The notes: generated from the sequence alone by a model not told the origin. A stretch of DNA of 55,348 nucleotides from Staphylococcus simiae (GCF_002902085.1 NZ_PPQR01000055.1:1-55348); one strand, 5' to 3'. Positions 18,992 through 27,392 are shown, counted from the stretch's first letter. Made by a program: numbers and translations.

Positions 18992-19095
18992 GTTGCTTAG
19001 GCAACATAAGTTGCGAGCATGTTAGTTGGCAAATGGTCTTGGTAGTAGTATAGTATATCTAAACAACAAATGTTGTATAAATAACAGGCGTTGTT
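18992..19095 (+). promoter_or_regulatory. LLM monooxygenase promoter with palindrome cluster
   Basis: Promoter: -35 TTGGCA (19026-19031), 17-base spacer, -10 TATAGT (19049-19054). It is surrounded by short inverted repeats of one type: GTTGC-ttag-GCAAC (18992-19005), GCAAC-ataa-GTTGC (19001-19014), ACAAC-aaat-GTTGT (19063-19076) and AACA-ggcgt-TGTT (19083-19095). The repeats lie on both sides of the promoter, as expected for a repressor-controlled gene. The regulator is not identified; the TetR at 18296 is the nearest candidate. Confidence 0.6.
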
Positions 19096-19120
19096 TAATA
19101 CTTAAAAAGGAGGGATTGAC

Positions 19121-20062
19121 GTGAGCGACATTGCCGAGCACGAGGGATTCAACAGAACATTTCATAATCATAAATTAACTTTAGGTTTATCTATACCATT
19201 CGATCAACAACATGAGGATTTGTCTTTCGATACACAAGCACGTTTGGCACAGCACGCTGAGTCATTAGGTTTCGCTAGTTTATTTGTACGTGATAACCCA
19301 TTATATAGTCCACATTTAGGCAACATTACACCTAATTATGACCCATTTGTCTTTTTAAGTTACCTAAGTGCTTTTACAAATAACATAGCTTTAGGAACTG
19401 CAAGCATTGTTGCTACTTTACGTCATCCAATCCACGTAGCAAAAGCTGCTGCTTCGTTAGATTTAATATCTCATGAACGTTTACTATTAGGTATGGCAAC
19501 TGGAGATCGTTCTTTTGAATTCCCAGCATTTAACATTGATGACAAACAATTAACAACACACTATCAAACTGCTATCGCTTCAATGAGAGCATTATGGCAA
19601 GAGCATTCACCACATATTTCAAATTCTCTTGTTGAATTAACAGAAGATGCTGGTTTACAAGTATTACCCAAACATCATAATATCCCTATGTTTGCGACTG
19701 GCTATTCACGACAAGATATGTCATGGATTCAACAACATATGGATGGTTGGTTGTTTTATGCTCAACATTTTCAAGATCAAAAGAAATTAGCAACTGAATG
19801 GCATAGTGGCACCGAACATTTCAAACCATTTATAAATGTATTGGCAATTGATTTATCAACTGACCCTAATGAACGTATTAAACCAATACCTAATGGTTAT
19901 CGTTTAGGTCGTCACGCCTTACTACAAACATTAAAAGCATACGAATCAATTAATACAAATCATATTATTTTACGATTTGTAAATAACAATAGAACATTGG
20001 AAGACATGATGGATGAAGTCGGAACCTATATTGTACCGCACTTCCAAACACATGATCATTAG
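19121..20062 (+). CDS. LLM-class flavin-dependent monooxygenase
   Basis: The 313-residue protein belongs to the bacterial-luciferase-like (LLM) fold, which uses reduced FMN or F420 and oxygen to oxidise small organic substrates. The N-terminal strand FLSIPF-type segment, ARLAQHAESLGFASLFVRD, and GTASIVATLRHPIHVAKAAASLDLIS are typical family blocks. MATGDRSFEFPAF is the likely flavin-phosphate region. The start is a GTG at 19121 with AGGAGGG upstream. A DUF896 gene follows 14 bases later. The promoter is surrounded by palindromes, so it is probably inducible. No dedicated flavin reductase is encoded nearby. The substrate is unknown. Confidence 0.85.
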   Translation: MSDIAEHEGFNRTFHNHKLTLGLSIPFDQQHEDLSFDTQARLAQHAESLGFASLFVRDNPLYSPHLGNITPNYDPFVFLSYLSAFTNNIALGTASIVATLRHPIHVAKAAASLDLISHERLLLGMATGDRSFEFPAFNIDDKQLTTHYQTAIASMRALWQEHSPHISNSLVELTEDAGLQVLPKHHNIPMFATGYSRQDMSWIQQHMDGWLFYAQHFQDQKKLATEWHSGTEHFKPFINVLAIDLSTDPNERIKPIPNGYRLGRHALLQTLKAYESINTNHIILRFVNNNRTLEDMMDEVGTYIVPHFQTHDH

Positions 20063-20076
20063 GAGGAAATAATAAT

Positions 20077-20307
20077 ATGAAAATTTTAGATAGAATTAAC
20101 GCACTAGCAAATAAAGAAAAAGTACAACCATTAACAACAGCTGAAAAACAAGAACAACATGACTTGAGACAAGACTACTTGAAAATGATCAGAGGACAAG
20201 TACTAACAACATTCTCTACTATGAAAGTTGTTGATCCACTTGGACAAGATGTTACACCAGATAAAGTTTACGACTTACGTGAACAATATGGTAATGTGCA
20301 ACAATAA
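20077..20307 (+). CDS. DUF896 family protein (YnzC-like)
   Basis: This 76-residue soluble protein is of the DUF896/YnzC family. The family pattern is RINALANKEK near the N terminus, LTTAEKQEQHDLRQDYLKMIRGQ in the middle, and VVDPLGQDVTP toward the end, and all are present. Members are short helical-hairpin proteins; a Bacillus relative has been tied to the SOS operon region, but the molecular role is not settled. It lies 14 bases after the LLM monooxygenase with its own AGGAGG and is very likely co-transcribed. The functional link to the oxidase is unclear. Confidence 0.88.
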   Translation: MKILDRINALANKEKVQPLTTAEKQEQHDLRQDYLKMIRGQVLTTFSTMKVVDPLGQDVTPDKVYDLREQYGNVQQ

Positions 20308-20325
20308 CTCATAATGACATAATAT

Positions 20326-20372
20326 AAAGGCTCGCAAAATGATGACAATAATCACCATTTGCGAGCCTTTTT
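20326..20372. terminator. Bidirectional terminator
   Basis: AAAGGCTCGCAAA pairs with TTTGCGAGCCTTT, followed by TTCTT on the plus strand and A/T-rich sequence on the minus strand. It separates the convergent DUF896 and VOC genes. Confidence 0.85.
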
Positions 20373-20387
20373 CTTATGTTACCTTTA

Positions 20388-20768
20388 TTAACAAACTAAG
20401 AAATTAAAATGATGACCGTCTAAATCTTTAAACATAGCACCATAATAACCTTGGCTTACCGTAGGTTCTTGTATCACAATACCTCCAGCTTGCTTCACTT
20501 TAGCTACTAATTGATCTACTTCTTCGTTCGTCTTCACACCCAATGAAATCATCACTTCATTTGGCATAGTGACAACATTTTGTTGACTAACATTTTCGAA
20601 GTGATTATTTTCAATTAATATCACTGTTGTATCACCGATAGCAATACCTAGCATTTTATCAAACATATCAGGATTCTTCTTAATTTCAAAACCAAGTGCA
20701 CGATAAAACGCTTCGCTCTTATCAAGATTTGCTACGTGTAGATTAAACCACATTCCTTGAATCATCAT
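20388..20768 (-). CDS. VOC-family (glyoxalase/dioxygenase fold) protein
   Basis: The 126-residue protein has two beta-alpha-beta-beta-beta modules. The first begins IQGMWFNLHVANLDKSEAFYRALGF and the second ends YGAMFKDLDGHHFNFLV. The VOC fold serves glyoxalases, fosfomycin-resistance enzymes and ring-cleavage dioxygenases. Metal ligands here would be His and Glu from the strand ends, but the set is not clear enough to claim an activity. It is the third gene of the DUF2316-NmrA-VOC operon, 12 bases behind the NmrA-like gene. The start has AAGGAG upstream; ATGs at 20768 and 20765 are both possible. Confidence 0.82.
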   Translation of the reverse strand: MMIQGMWFNLHVANLDKSEAFYRALGFEIKKNPDMFDKMLGIAIGDTTVILIENNHFENVSQQNVVTMPNEVMISLGVKTNEEVDQLVAKVKQAGGIVIQEPTVSQGYYGAMFKDLDGHHFNFLVC

Positions 20769-20780
20769 TATTTCTCCTTT

Positions 20781-21596
20781 TTAAAATCCAACTTCTTTAA
20801 TCCATTGTGCCAAAGTGAGTTTATGAGGATTCATTTGAGACATCATTTCAAAATCAACCACATACCCTTTATCTTGTAACCAACTTTTTTCAGCAGTACC
20901 ACTTACAAACTCACCTTCAATATGCGTATCTTTACCTGTTACTGCACTAAAAGTATCAACAACTTCATTCAATGTTAATTCATCAGAAGCAATTTCAATC
21001 GCTTGATGGTTATATTGTTCAGGATGATTAAACACTTCTGCTGCAATCTTAGCAATATCAATAGAAGATATCATCGCAAATTTAACTTCCGGTGCTATAA
21101 ATTCAGGTATCGTTATACTATTATCTTCTACTTTAGTAATACGCAAAAAATTATCCATAAAAAATGATGGCTTAATTATAGTGTAATTCAATGAAGACGC
21201 ACTGAGCATATCTTCTATTTGTGCTAAAGCCTCAAAATGTGGTCCCGTACGATCACGATTAACACCGCCAGCTGTACTATAGACGACATGTTGAATGTTT
21301 TGGTCTTGTGCTAAATCAATAATCATTTTACCTTGTCTTAATTCTTCGCTAACATCTTCTTTGATAATGGGTTGCACACTATAAAGACCATATTGTCCAA
21401 CCATCGCTTGTTTTAAACTGTCTTCATTACTTAAATCACCTTCAACAATTGTTAATTCAGGATGATTAATCGTTGTTAATTTATCATTATGTTTATCTCG
21501 TGTTAATGCGTTAACATGCCAACCGTCAGTCAATAATTGCTTAACAACTGCATTCCCTTGTTTACCAGTTGCCCCAATAACTAAAATACTTCTCAT
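20781..21596 (-). CDS. NmrA-like NAD(P)-binding protein
   Basis: The 271-residue atypical short-chain dehydrogenase has the N-terminal nucleotide-binding GATGKQGNAVV (residues 8-18) and VEGDLSNEDSL. YSTAGGVNRDR stands at the usual active-site region, which lacks a canonical YxxxK. NmrA/HSCARG-type proteins act as NAD(P)H-dependent reductases of quinones or as redox sensors. The ATG at 21596 follows GGGAAGAG; a longer reading overlaps the upstream gene. It is the middle gene of a three-gene operon under a palindromic operator at 21996-22015, divergent from TetR-SDR. Quinone or electrophile defence is plausible but inferred. Confidence 0.83.
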   Translation of the reverse strand: MRSILVIGATGKQGNAVVKQLLTDGWHVNALTRDKHNDKLTTINHPELTIVEGDLSNEDSLKQAMVGQYGLYSVQPIIKEDVSEELRQGKMIIDLAQDQNIQHVVYSTAGGVNRDRTGPHFEALAQIEDMLSASSLNYTIIKPSFFMDNFLRITKVEDNSITIPEFIAPEVKFAMISSIDIAKIAAEVFNHPEQYNHQAIEIASDELTLNEVVDTFSAVTGKDTHIEGEFVSGTAEKSWLQDKGYVVDFEMMSQMNPHKLTLAQWIKEVGF

Positions 21597-21613
21597 GCAA
21601 TCTCTTCCCATCT

Positions 21614-21913
21614 TTATCTTAAAAACCAATAATCTTCTTTATTTCCCTTTAAGTACGTATATTCTTCTGGTTGTTGTCCTTGCGCTTTAATGTTGTCATT
21701 GATAACGTCTCTGACATCCCATACAAGATGAATAAAACGTTGTAATTTATTACCGAAAATACCTCTTGGTGATTCCATTGCTAATACTTTTTCTACTTCA
21801 GCAGGAGAAATCTTTAATTGTTGTGCTATATCTTCAGTAGTTAATGTAGCATCACGAAAATGCGCTTGTAACTCATCTTTAGTAATACGAATCTGTTCTT
21901 TATTTAATGACAT
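21614..21913 (-). CDS. DUF2316 family protein
   Basis: This 99-residue protein is of the DUF2316 family. An N-terminal helical region includes a helix-turn-helix-like stretch (LTTEDIAQQLKISPAEVEKVLAM, about residues 25-47), followed by LQRFIHLVWDVRDVINDN and a C-terminal YTYLKGNKEDYWFL. The function of the family is unknown; the middle region suggests DNA binding, but that is inference. ATG 21913 is preferred over the upstream TTG at 21919. It is the first gene of the operon with the NmrA-like and VOC genes, directly behind the operator-controlled promoter. Confidence 0.8.
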   Translation of the reverse strand: MSLNKEQIRITKDELQAHFRDATLTTEDIAQQLKISPAEVEKVLAMESPRGIFGNKLQRFIHLVWDVRDVINDNIKAQGQQPEEYTYLKGNKEDYWFLR

Positions 21914-21966
21914 ATACAATCACTTCTTTCTATTAATCAGTTCACTTCTTTATTATGTCATATTAA

Positions 21967-22020
21967 TTGATATCTGTTATAACACGTTTTATAATAAACG
22001 GAGAGTTATCCGTTTGTCAA
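21967..22020. promoter_or_regulatory. Divergent promoters with shared perfect palindrome
   Basis: Plus strand: -35 TTGATA (21967-21972), 17-base spacer, -10 TATAAT (21990-21995) for tetR-SDR. Minus strand: -35 TTGACA (22015-22020), 18-base spacer, -10 TATTAT (21991-21996) for the DUF2316 operon. AAACGGA-N6-TCCGTTT (21996-22015) fills the minus-strand spacer and covers the plus-strand start point. A repressor bound here would silence both units. The TetR encoded at 22048 is the obvious candidate. Confidence 0.85.
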
Positions 22021-22047
22021 TTTAAACTAATTTAAGAAGGTGATGTT

Positions 22048-22608
22048 TTGCGCAAAGACGCTATAGAGAATCGGCAACGCATAGAAGAAACTGCCCTTCA
22101 ACTTTTCAATGAAGAAGGCGTCAATAATGTGAGTATGAATCGTATTGCTAAAGAATTAGGTGTGGGTATGGGAACACTTTATCGTCATTTTAAAGACAAA
22201 GGTGATTTGTGTTATAGCTTAATCCAAAGAGATGTCGATGATTTTTTAACTAAATTATATCAAACTAAACATCAATATCATTCTGCATACGATATTTTAG
22301 ATGCTTCATTAACGTTATTATTGCAATTCAAAGTAGATAACCAATCATTGCTACATTGTATTGAACAAAATAAAAATAAAACACGCTTTTTCCAAAGTAA
22401 GTTTTATCAACAATTATTTAATTTTTATTATTCAATTTTTGACAAACTCGATACTCAATTCGCAACATTTAAAGCAGATATGCTGATTCATTCATTATCC
22501 ACTCAAATTTTTGAGTTTCAAAGAGAAGATAGGACACTATCAATAGATCAATACAAGGCATTTTTATTACAAATTTACTATACAGATGAGGTGACAAGTA
22601 ATGACTAA
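22048..22608 (+). CDS. TetR/AcrR-family regulator of the divergent operons
   Basis: A 186-residue TetR-type repressor. The DNA-binding region spans about residues 5-50 (NRQRIEETALQLFNEEG, then VSMNRIAKELGVGMGTLYRHFKDKGDL), and the helical remainder should form the ligand pocket and dimer face. It appears to start with TTG at 22048 after AGAAGGTGA. It overlaps the SDR gene by 8 bases (translational coupling). It faces the DUF2316-NmrA-VOC operon across a perfect 20-base inverted repeat. The arrangement implies autorepression plus control of both operons by a small molecule, likely a substrate of the SDR or the NmrA/VOC proteins. Confidence 0.87.
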   Translation: MRKDAIENRQRIEETALQLFNEEGVNNVSMNRIAKELGVGMGTLYRHFKDKGDLCYSLIQRDVDDFLTKLYQTKHQYHSAYDILDASLTLLLQFKVDNQSLLHCIEQNKNKTRFFQSKFYQQLFNFYYSIFDKLDTQFATFKADMLIHSLSTQIFEFQREDRTLSIDQYKAFLLQIYYTDEVTSND

Positions 22609-23305
22609 AATTGTGTTAATTACTGGTGGAAATAAAGGGCTAGGCTATGAAAGTGCTAAAGCACTTAAAGACCTAGGTTATAAAGTATATATTGGTTCAC
22701 GTAATGACGAACGTGGACAACAAGCCTCACAAGAACTTGGTGTTCACTATGTTCAATTAGATGTTACAAGTGATTATTCAGTTACTAATGCTTACAATAT
22801 GATCGCCCAAAAAGAAGGTCACCTTGATATCTTAATTAATAATGCTGGTATTTCTGGACAATTTGCTGCTCCAGCCGACATCACGCCAAGAGATATTGAA
22901 AAGGTTTATAATACGAACGTCTTCGGTATTGTGCGTATGATGAACACTTTCATTCCACTATTAGAAAAATCTGAACAACCTGTCGTTGTTAATGTAAGTA
23001 GTGGCTTAGGTTCATTCGGTATGGTTACTAATCCAGAGACTGCTGAATCACAAGTGAATTCTCTAGCATATTGCTCATCTAAATCAGCAGTAACAATGTT
23101 AACGTTACAATATGCGAAAGGTTTACCAAATATGCAAGTTAATGCTGCTGATCCAGGATCAACTAATACTGACTTAGTTGGTGATTTCAGTAATAATGCG
23201 AAACCAGCGTCTGAAGGTATTAAGCCTATCATTGAACTTGCAACGATTGATGAGCACGGACCAACTGGCACATTTATAGATGATAATGGTACGGTGCCTT
23301 GGTAA
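22601..23305 (+). CDS. Short-chain dehydrogenase/reductase
   Basis: The 234-residue classical SDR has the cofactor motif TGGNKGLG (residues 8-15), NNAG in the central sheet, the catalytic Ser in VNVSSGLGS, and YCSSK for the catalytic Tyr and Lys. An acidic or basic selector after the second strand (SRNDERG) suggests NADP(H). The substrate is likely an aldehyde, ketone or quinone. It overlaps the tetR gene by 8 bases, so the two are made together. The C-terminal TGTFIDDNGTVPW resembles carbonyl-reductase-like SDRs. No terminator is seen directly after it; a repeat block fills the gap to 23692. Confidence 0.88.
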   Translation: MTKIVLITGGNKGLGYESAKALKDLGYKVYIGSRNDERGQQASQELGVHYVQLDVTSDYSVTNAYNMIAQKEGHLDILINNAGISGQFAAPADITPRDIEKVYNTNVFGIVRMMNTFIPLLEKSEQPVVVNVSSGLGSFGMVTNPETAESQVNSLAYCSSKSAVTMLTLQYAKGLPNMQVNAADPGSTNTDLVGDFSNNAKPASEGIKPIIELATIDEHGPTGTFIDDNGTVPW

Positions 23306-23409
23306 TTTGTTAGTCGTTGCTACTTACTGTACAAGGTGATGCGATAATGACAACAATATATAGAATCTTACTAAATATTTATATGCAAAATACATTAAAT
23401 TAAACTGCA

Positions 23410-23645
23410 AGGGAGTGGGACAGAAATAAAATTTATTTCGTAGATGCCCGTCTTGCACATTAAAGTAAAATCCACACATGGATTTTTGATGACGGGTCCC
23501 TTGCCCAACTTGCATTGTCTGAAAAAACTGACTAACCAGTTTTTTTGTGTTGGGTCCCTTCCACCCCGGCAAGACTGACTAGGTTTTCAAAACGTTGATA
23601 AATCGACGTTTTAAAAACCAGACAGTTACTGCCAAATTTTTAATT
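23410..23645. repeat. Composite STAR-like repeat block
   Basis: Read on the minus strand it contains GGGACCCAACAC, a hairpin (AAACTG...CAGTTT), AATGCAAGTTGGGC, a second GGGACCCGTCA, TAATGTGCAAGACGGGCATCTACG and CTGTCCCACTCCC. At 23569-23629 a separate hairpin unit follows (AGGTTTTCAAAACGTTGATA against ACGTTTTAAAAACC), also present inverted at 48067-48127. It occupies most of the gap between the SDR and the first amidohydrolase. Confidence 0.8.
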
Positions 23646-23691
23646 TCAAGTGTAAAACGCCTTATTTCACAGGCTCATAGGAGGACTTGTC

Positions 23692-24693
23692 ATGAAAAGT
23701 ATTAATTTCGAAGAACATTATGTTGTTAATGATATTCAACAACAAACGATGAAATATATGTCACAAGACCCTAATGGTGTACCAATGCAAACTATGCTTG
23801 AAGGTCTAGAACAAAAATCTGGTTTTACGGATACCGATGACATTACACATCATGATAAACGTATTAAGTTCATGGATGAGCAAGATGTTCAAATGCAAGT
23901 ACTATCATATGGTAATGGGGCACCATCTAACTTAAAAGGCCAACAGGCTATTGATCTTTGTCGTCAAGCAAATGATACGTTACATGATTATATTACAAAA
24001 TACCCTGACCGTTTCGTTGGTTTTGCGACGTTACCAATAAACGAACCACAAGCAGCTGTTGATGAATTGAAACGTTGTATGACTGAATTAGGTTTCAAAG
24101 GTGCTTTAATTATGGGGCACCCTAATAGCGGTTTCTTAGACCAAGATGACTATGACGACTTATTTAAAACAGCTGAAGCACTTAATGCACCTATTTATTT
24201 ACATCCATCACCTGTCACTAGCGATGTTTACCAAGCTTATTACAAAGGTAACTATCCTGATGTAACAGCAGCAACATTTGCCTGTTTCGGTTATGGTTGG
24301 CATATAGATACTGGTATTCATGCCATTCATCTCGTATTAGCCGGTATCCTGGATCGCTATCCAAAACTAAATATTATTATTGGTCACTGGGGAGAATTTG
24401 TACCATTCTTCTTAGAACGTATGGATGACATTCTGTTTGCAGATCATTTAAAACATCCTATTAGTTATTACTTCAAAAATAATTTCTATATCACACCTAG
24501 TGGTATGTTAACGAAACCTCAATTTGACTTAGTGAAACACGAATTTGGTGTTGATCGCATTTTATATGCAGCAGATTATCCATATATTGAACCAAGTAAT
24601 TTGGGTACTTTCTTAGATACTTTAGGTTTAACTGAGGATGAAAAAGAGAAAATTAGTTATAAAAATGGTGCTAAATTATTAGGTTTAGAATAA
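23692..24693 (+). CDS. Amidohydrolase-family decarboxylase (gamma-resorcylate-decarboxylase-like)
   Basis: This 333-residue metal-dependent TIM-barrel protein of the amidohydrolase-2 family starts with an E-x-H metal motif (Glu7, His9 in NFEEHY) instead of the usual H-x-H. It continues with YLHPSP (metal His), IIGHWGEFVPFFLERMDD (metal or catalytic His) and AADYPY (catalytic Asp). The E-x-H form and the IGHWGE..PF..RMD block are typical of gamma-resorcylate and related aromatic-acid decarboxylases. Non-oxidative decarboxylation of a hydroxylated aromatic or related acid is therefore the best guess. The start follows AGGAGG. It is followed 28 bases later by an alpha/beta hydrolase. Confidence 0.78.
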   Translation: MKSINFEEHYVVNDIQQQTMKYMSQDPNGVPMQTMLEGLEQKSGFTDTDDITHHDKRIKFMDEQDVQMQVLSYGNGAPSNLKGQQAIDLCRQANDTLHDYITKYPDRFVGFATLPINEPQAAVDELKRCMTELGFKGALIMGHPNSGFLDQDDYDDLFKTAEALNAPIYLHPSPVTSDVYQAYYKGNYPDVTAATFACFGYGWHIDTGIHAIHLVLAGILDRYPKLNIIIGHWGEFVPFFLERMDDILFADHLKHPISYYFKNNFYITPSGMLTKPQFDLVKHEFGVDRILYAADYPYIEPSNLGTFLDTLGLTEDEKEKISYKNGAKLLGLE

Positions 24694-24721
24694 ATTTAGC
24701 GTCTAAATGGAGGAAGCATTT

Positions 24722-25558
24722 ATGGAAGAATTACAATTACAAGGCGCAACACTGCGTTATCATAAAATCGGACAAGGTCCTATATTAATCTTAATCCCAG
24801 GAGCGAATGGTACTGGAGATATTTATGTACCTCTTGCTCAACAATTAAAAGAACATTTCACAGTAGTGGCTGTTGACCGTCGCGGTTATGGTGCAAGCGA
24901 CTTAACAGCACCTCGACCAGAATCCATTGCTAATCCACATGATGATTATCGCGTTAAACGTGATGCTAAAGACATCGCTGAATTAGCTAAACATTTATCT
25001 GATGAACCTGTTTACGTTCTTGGTTCAAGTTCAGGTTCTATTGTAGCCATGCACGTCTTAAAAGACTATCCAGAAGTTGTTAAAAAAATCGCATTCCACG
25101 AACCACCTATCAACACATTCTTACCAGATGCAAAATACTGGCAAGATAAAAATAACGAGATTATTGATATTGCTGTTAATGACAGTATGCCTGCAGCAAT
25201 GAAAGTCTTTGGAGAAGCATTGCACATTAGTGCCATTGATCAACAATATATGTCTAAACCAGCACAATCAAGCAATGATGCAGACAATAAAAAACGTTAC
25301 GAAGAGATGATTGGCTGGTTTAAATATGAAATTAGTCAATACACATCATCAGATATTACTATAGAAGATTTACGCCAATATAAAGATAGAATTACTTTAC
25401 TAAATGGGACAGATTCCAAAGGTTCCTTCCCTCAAGAGGTTAACTTCTATATACATGAACAGACTGGTATTCCTATTGTAGATATTCCAGGTGGTCACTT
25501 AGGTTACATTCAGAAACCTGAAGGCTTTGCTGAAGTATTATTAAAAATGTGGGGTTAA
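24722..25558 (+). CDS. Alpha/beta-hydrolase
   Basis: The 278-residue alpha/beta-hydrolase fold protein has the oxyanion-side [10 protein letters not shown] segment, the nucleophile elbow GSSSGS (Ser about residue 102), and a C-terminal GGHLGY with the catalytic histidine. The acid residue is probably in the strand around LLNGTDSKG. The start is the ATG at 24722, since the ATG at 24707 lies inside the ribosome site GGAGG. It forms a two-gene operon with the preceding amidohydrolase and ends in a terminator. A C-C or ester bond hydrolase acting on the same compound class as its neighbour is plausible; the substrate cannot be read. Confidence 0.82.
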   Translation: MEELQLQGATLRYHKIGQGPILILIPGANGTGDIYVPLAQQLKEHFTVVAVDRRGYGASDLTAPRPESIANPHDDYRVKRDAKDIAELAKHLSDEPVYVLGSSSGSIVAMHVLKDYPEVVKKIAFHEPPINTFLPDAKYWQDKNNEIIDIAVNDSMPAAMKVFGEALHISAIDQQYMSKPAQSSNDADNKKRYEEMIGWFKYEISQYTSSDITIEDLRQYKDRITLLNGTDSKGSFPQEVNFYIHEQTGIPIVDIPGGHLGYIQKPEGFAEVLLKMWG

Positions 25559-25573
25559 TCAAGTTATAAATTA

Positions 25574-25614
25574 AGCGAGGTCACAACGCATATTTTGTTG
25601 TGCTATCCTCGCTC
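25574..25614 (+). terminator. Terminator after the hydrolase gene
   Basis: AGCGAGG pairs with CCTCGCT, with an inner CACAAC/GTTGTG stem, followed by CTTTATTATTT. It separates the hydrolase operon from the SnoaL-like gene. Confidence 0.7.
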
Positions 25615-25643
25615 TTTATTATTTAATTACGGAGATGATCATA

Positions 25644-26258
25644 ATGTTATTTACTAGAAACCAATTCCATTCAACAGATGATTTAATGGATAAAGCAAAT
25701 ATTGAAGAAGTGATTCAATTCGAACGCTTTTGTCGTGATCATTCACTATGGGATGCTATGACAACATGCTTTGCTAAAGATTCTTATATTAATATTTCAT
25801 GGTTCAAAGGTAATGGTGAGCAATTTGTCCAAGCTTCAAAAGAAATGAACCGCTATGCACCACACAAAATTCACAGCACACATATTTGGATTAATGGGAC
25901 TAAAGCAGTTGCTTTAATGGAAGCTTCTATTCAAATGCGTACGACAATTAAAGATACATTAATGGATTTGAACTCTGATGCTCAACTCGCCTATTGCCTT
26001 GAAAAAAATAGTAACGACAAGTGGTTTATTACACGTTTAGAATGTATTTATGAGAAAGATAGTTTAGTACCTGTAACACCTAGTCAAATTGATATACCTG
26101 ATAGTGAGTTTCAACAATATCGTTCAAGTTATGCGTGCTTATCTTATATATTAAACTCAATTGGCTATAGTGTTAATCATGACTTACAAGGCATTGATCG
26201 TCCTGACGAAGTGAATGCTTACTACAACGAGCTTAATGACTGGTTAACAGCACAATAG
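25644..26258 (+). CDS. SnoaL/NTF2-like protein
   Basis: The 204-residue protein of the NTF2-like superfamily opens with a helical region (LMDKANIEEVIQFERFCRDHSLWDAMTTCF) and YINISWFKGNG, followed by HKIHSTHIWINGTKAVALMEA. This is the layout of SnoaL-like 'polyketide cyclase / dehydratase' domains. Such proteins act as isomerases, dehydratases or hydrolase subunits on aromatic or steroid-like compounds. The ATG at 25644 has GGAG nine bases upstream. It is transcribed in the same direction as both amidohydrolases and lies between them. No signal peptide is present, so a cytosolic location is expected. Confidence 0.75.
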   Translation: MLFTRNQFHSTDDLMDKANIEEVIQFERFCRDHSLWDAMTTCFAKDSYINISWFKGNGEQFVQASKEMNRYAPHKIHSTHIWINGTKAVALMEASIQMRTTIKDTLMDLNSDAQLAYCLEKNSNDKWFITRLECIYEKDSLVPVTPSQIDIPDSEFQQYRSSYACLSYILNSIGYSVNHDLQGIDRPDEVNAYYNELNDWLTAQ

Positions 26259-26329
26259 TTATAGCTTTACAACTAACAAATAACGAGTTGTTATAATTAC
26301 AATATTGATAAAGAAAGAAGATTTTACTA

Positions 26330-27274
26330 ATGAAAAAAATTGATTTACATGCACACTACCTATCTCCAGGATTCAATAAATTCTTAGACGATTATTTTGA
26401 TGGTAAAGGAGACGGTGTAGCTACACCACCATTTTCACCACAAGATTATTTAGCTTTAATGGAAAAATTAGATATTGATTATGGTGTTCTATCTATTTCT
26501 AGTCCTCATATTAGTGCAGCACCTGATAAAGAAATGCTTAAGTTAGCTGATGAAGTGAACCATTATGCTGCTGACATTGCGCAACAACATGCCGATAAAA
26601 TTGGCTTTTTTGCGACGTTACCACTACCGTTAGTCGATGAAAGTATAGCAATGATAGATGACGCGCTAGATCATCAGCATGCTGTCGGCTTTACGTTACC
26701 TACTAATGCACGTGGCATTTACCTTGGCGAAGATCAGTTAGATGCTGTGATGCACAAATTAAATGAACGTCATGCTGTTGTTGCAATACATCCGAATGAA
26801 CCAAAGCCTAATATTAAAGTGATGTCCGAGGAAATATTACCACCATTAATGGAATTCATTTTTGATACGACACGTACCATCATTTATATGAGCCAAAAAA
26901 ATGTTTTCAGTAAATATCCTAATATTAAATGGATTGTACCTCATGGTGGTGCACTATTACCTATCATTGCACAACGTATTAACCTAGGAAATAAAATGTT
27001 TGCTGTTGGTAAACAACCAGATGATATAGAACAAGTCATGCATCGTCTATACTTTGATTTAGCTGGTAAAGTCCTTCCTTATCAACTACAAAATATTTTA
27101 CAATGTGTCGATCCTAACAAAATTGTTTATGGCTCTGATGCACCTTATACGACAGATCAAGTTGTGACAATGTTAGCTAATGAACTTGAACAAACAAATA
27201 TGGTTGATGATGCTATGAAGAAAAACATGCTTTATAACAATGCCTTAGCATTATTACCTCATCTAAATAAATAA
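26330..27274 (+). CDS. Amidohydrolase-family decarboxylase (ACMSD-like)
   Basis: The 314-residue amidohydrolase-2 family protein has the H-x-H metal motif at the very N terminus (His7, His9 in DLHAHY), AIHPNEP, WIVPHGGALLPIIAQRI and YGSDAPYT (catalytic Asp). This set resembles 2-amino-3-carboxymuconate-6-semialdehyde decarboxylase and related enzymes. Decarboxylation or hydrolysis of a small carboxylic acid is likely. It is a distinct relative of the E-x-H enzyme at 23692, so the island carries one member of each subclass. A purine-rich AAGAAAGAAG serves as ribosome site. The gene is last in the island. Confidence 0.77.
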   Translation: MKKIDLHAHYLSPGFNKFLDDYFDGKGDGVATPPFSPQDYLALMEKLDIDYGVLSISSPHISAAPDKEMLKLADEVNHYAADIAQQHADKIGFFATLPLPLVDESIAMIDDALDHQHAVGFTLPTNARGIYLGEDQLDAVMHKLNERHAVVAIHPNEPKPNIKVMSEEILPPLMEFIFDTTRTIIYMSQKNVFSKYPNIKWIVPHGGALLPIIAQRINLGNKMFAVGKQPDDIEQVMHRLYFDLAGKVLPYQLQNILQCVDPNKIVYGSDAPYTTDQVVTMLANELEQTNMVDDAMKKNMLYNNALALLPHLNK

Positions 27275-27392
27275 TCATGTTGTAACATAGTCACTATAAA
27301 ATGATGCGATTTCAAATTATAGTAGCTATGATTTAACAATTAGTCTGAGCTTGACCATGTTAGAACTAAACTTTAAGTAACTAGAAATAAAC

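Noticed and set aside
23324..23572. 82-codon minus-strand open frame after the SDR gene
   Set aside because: It is made of STAR-like repeat sequence and has no ribosome site.
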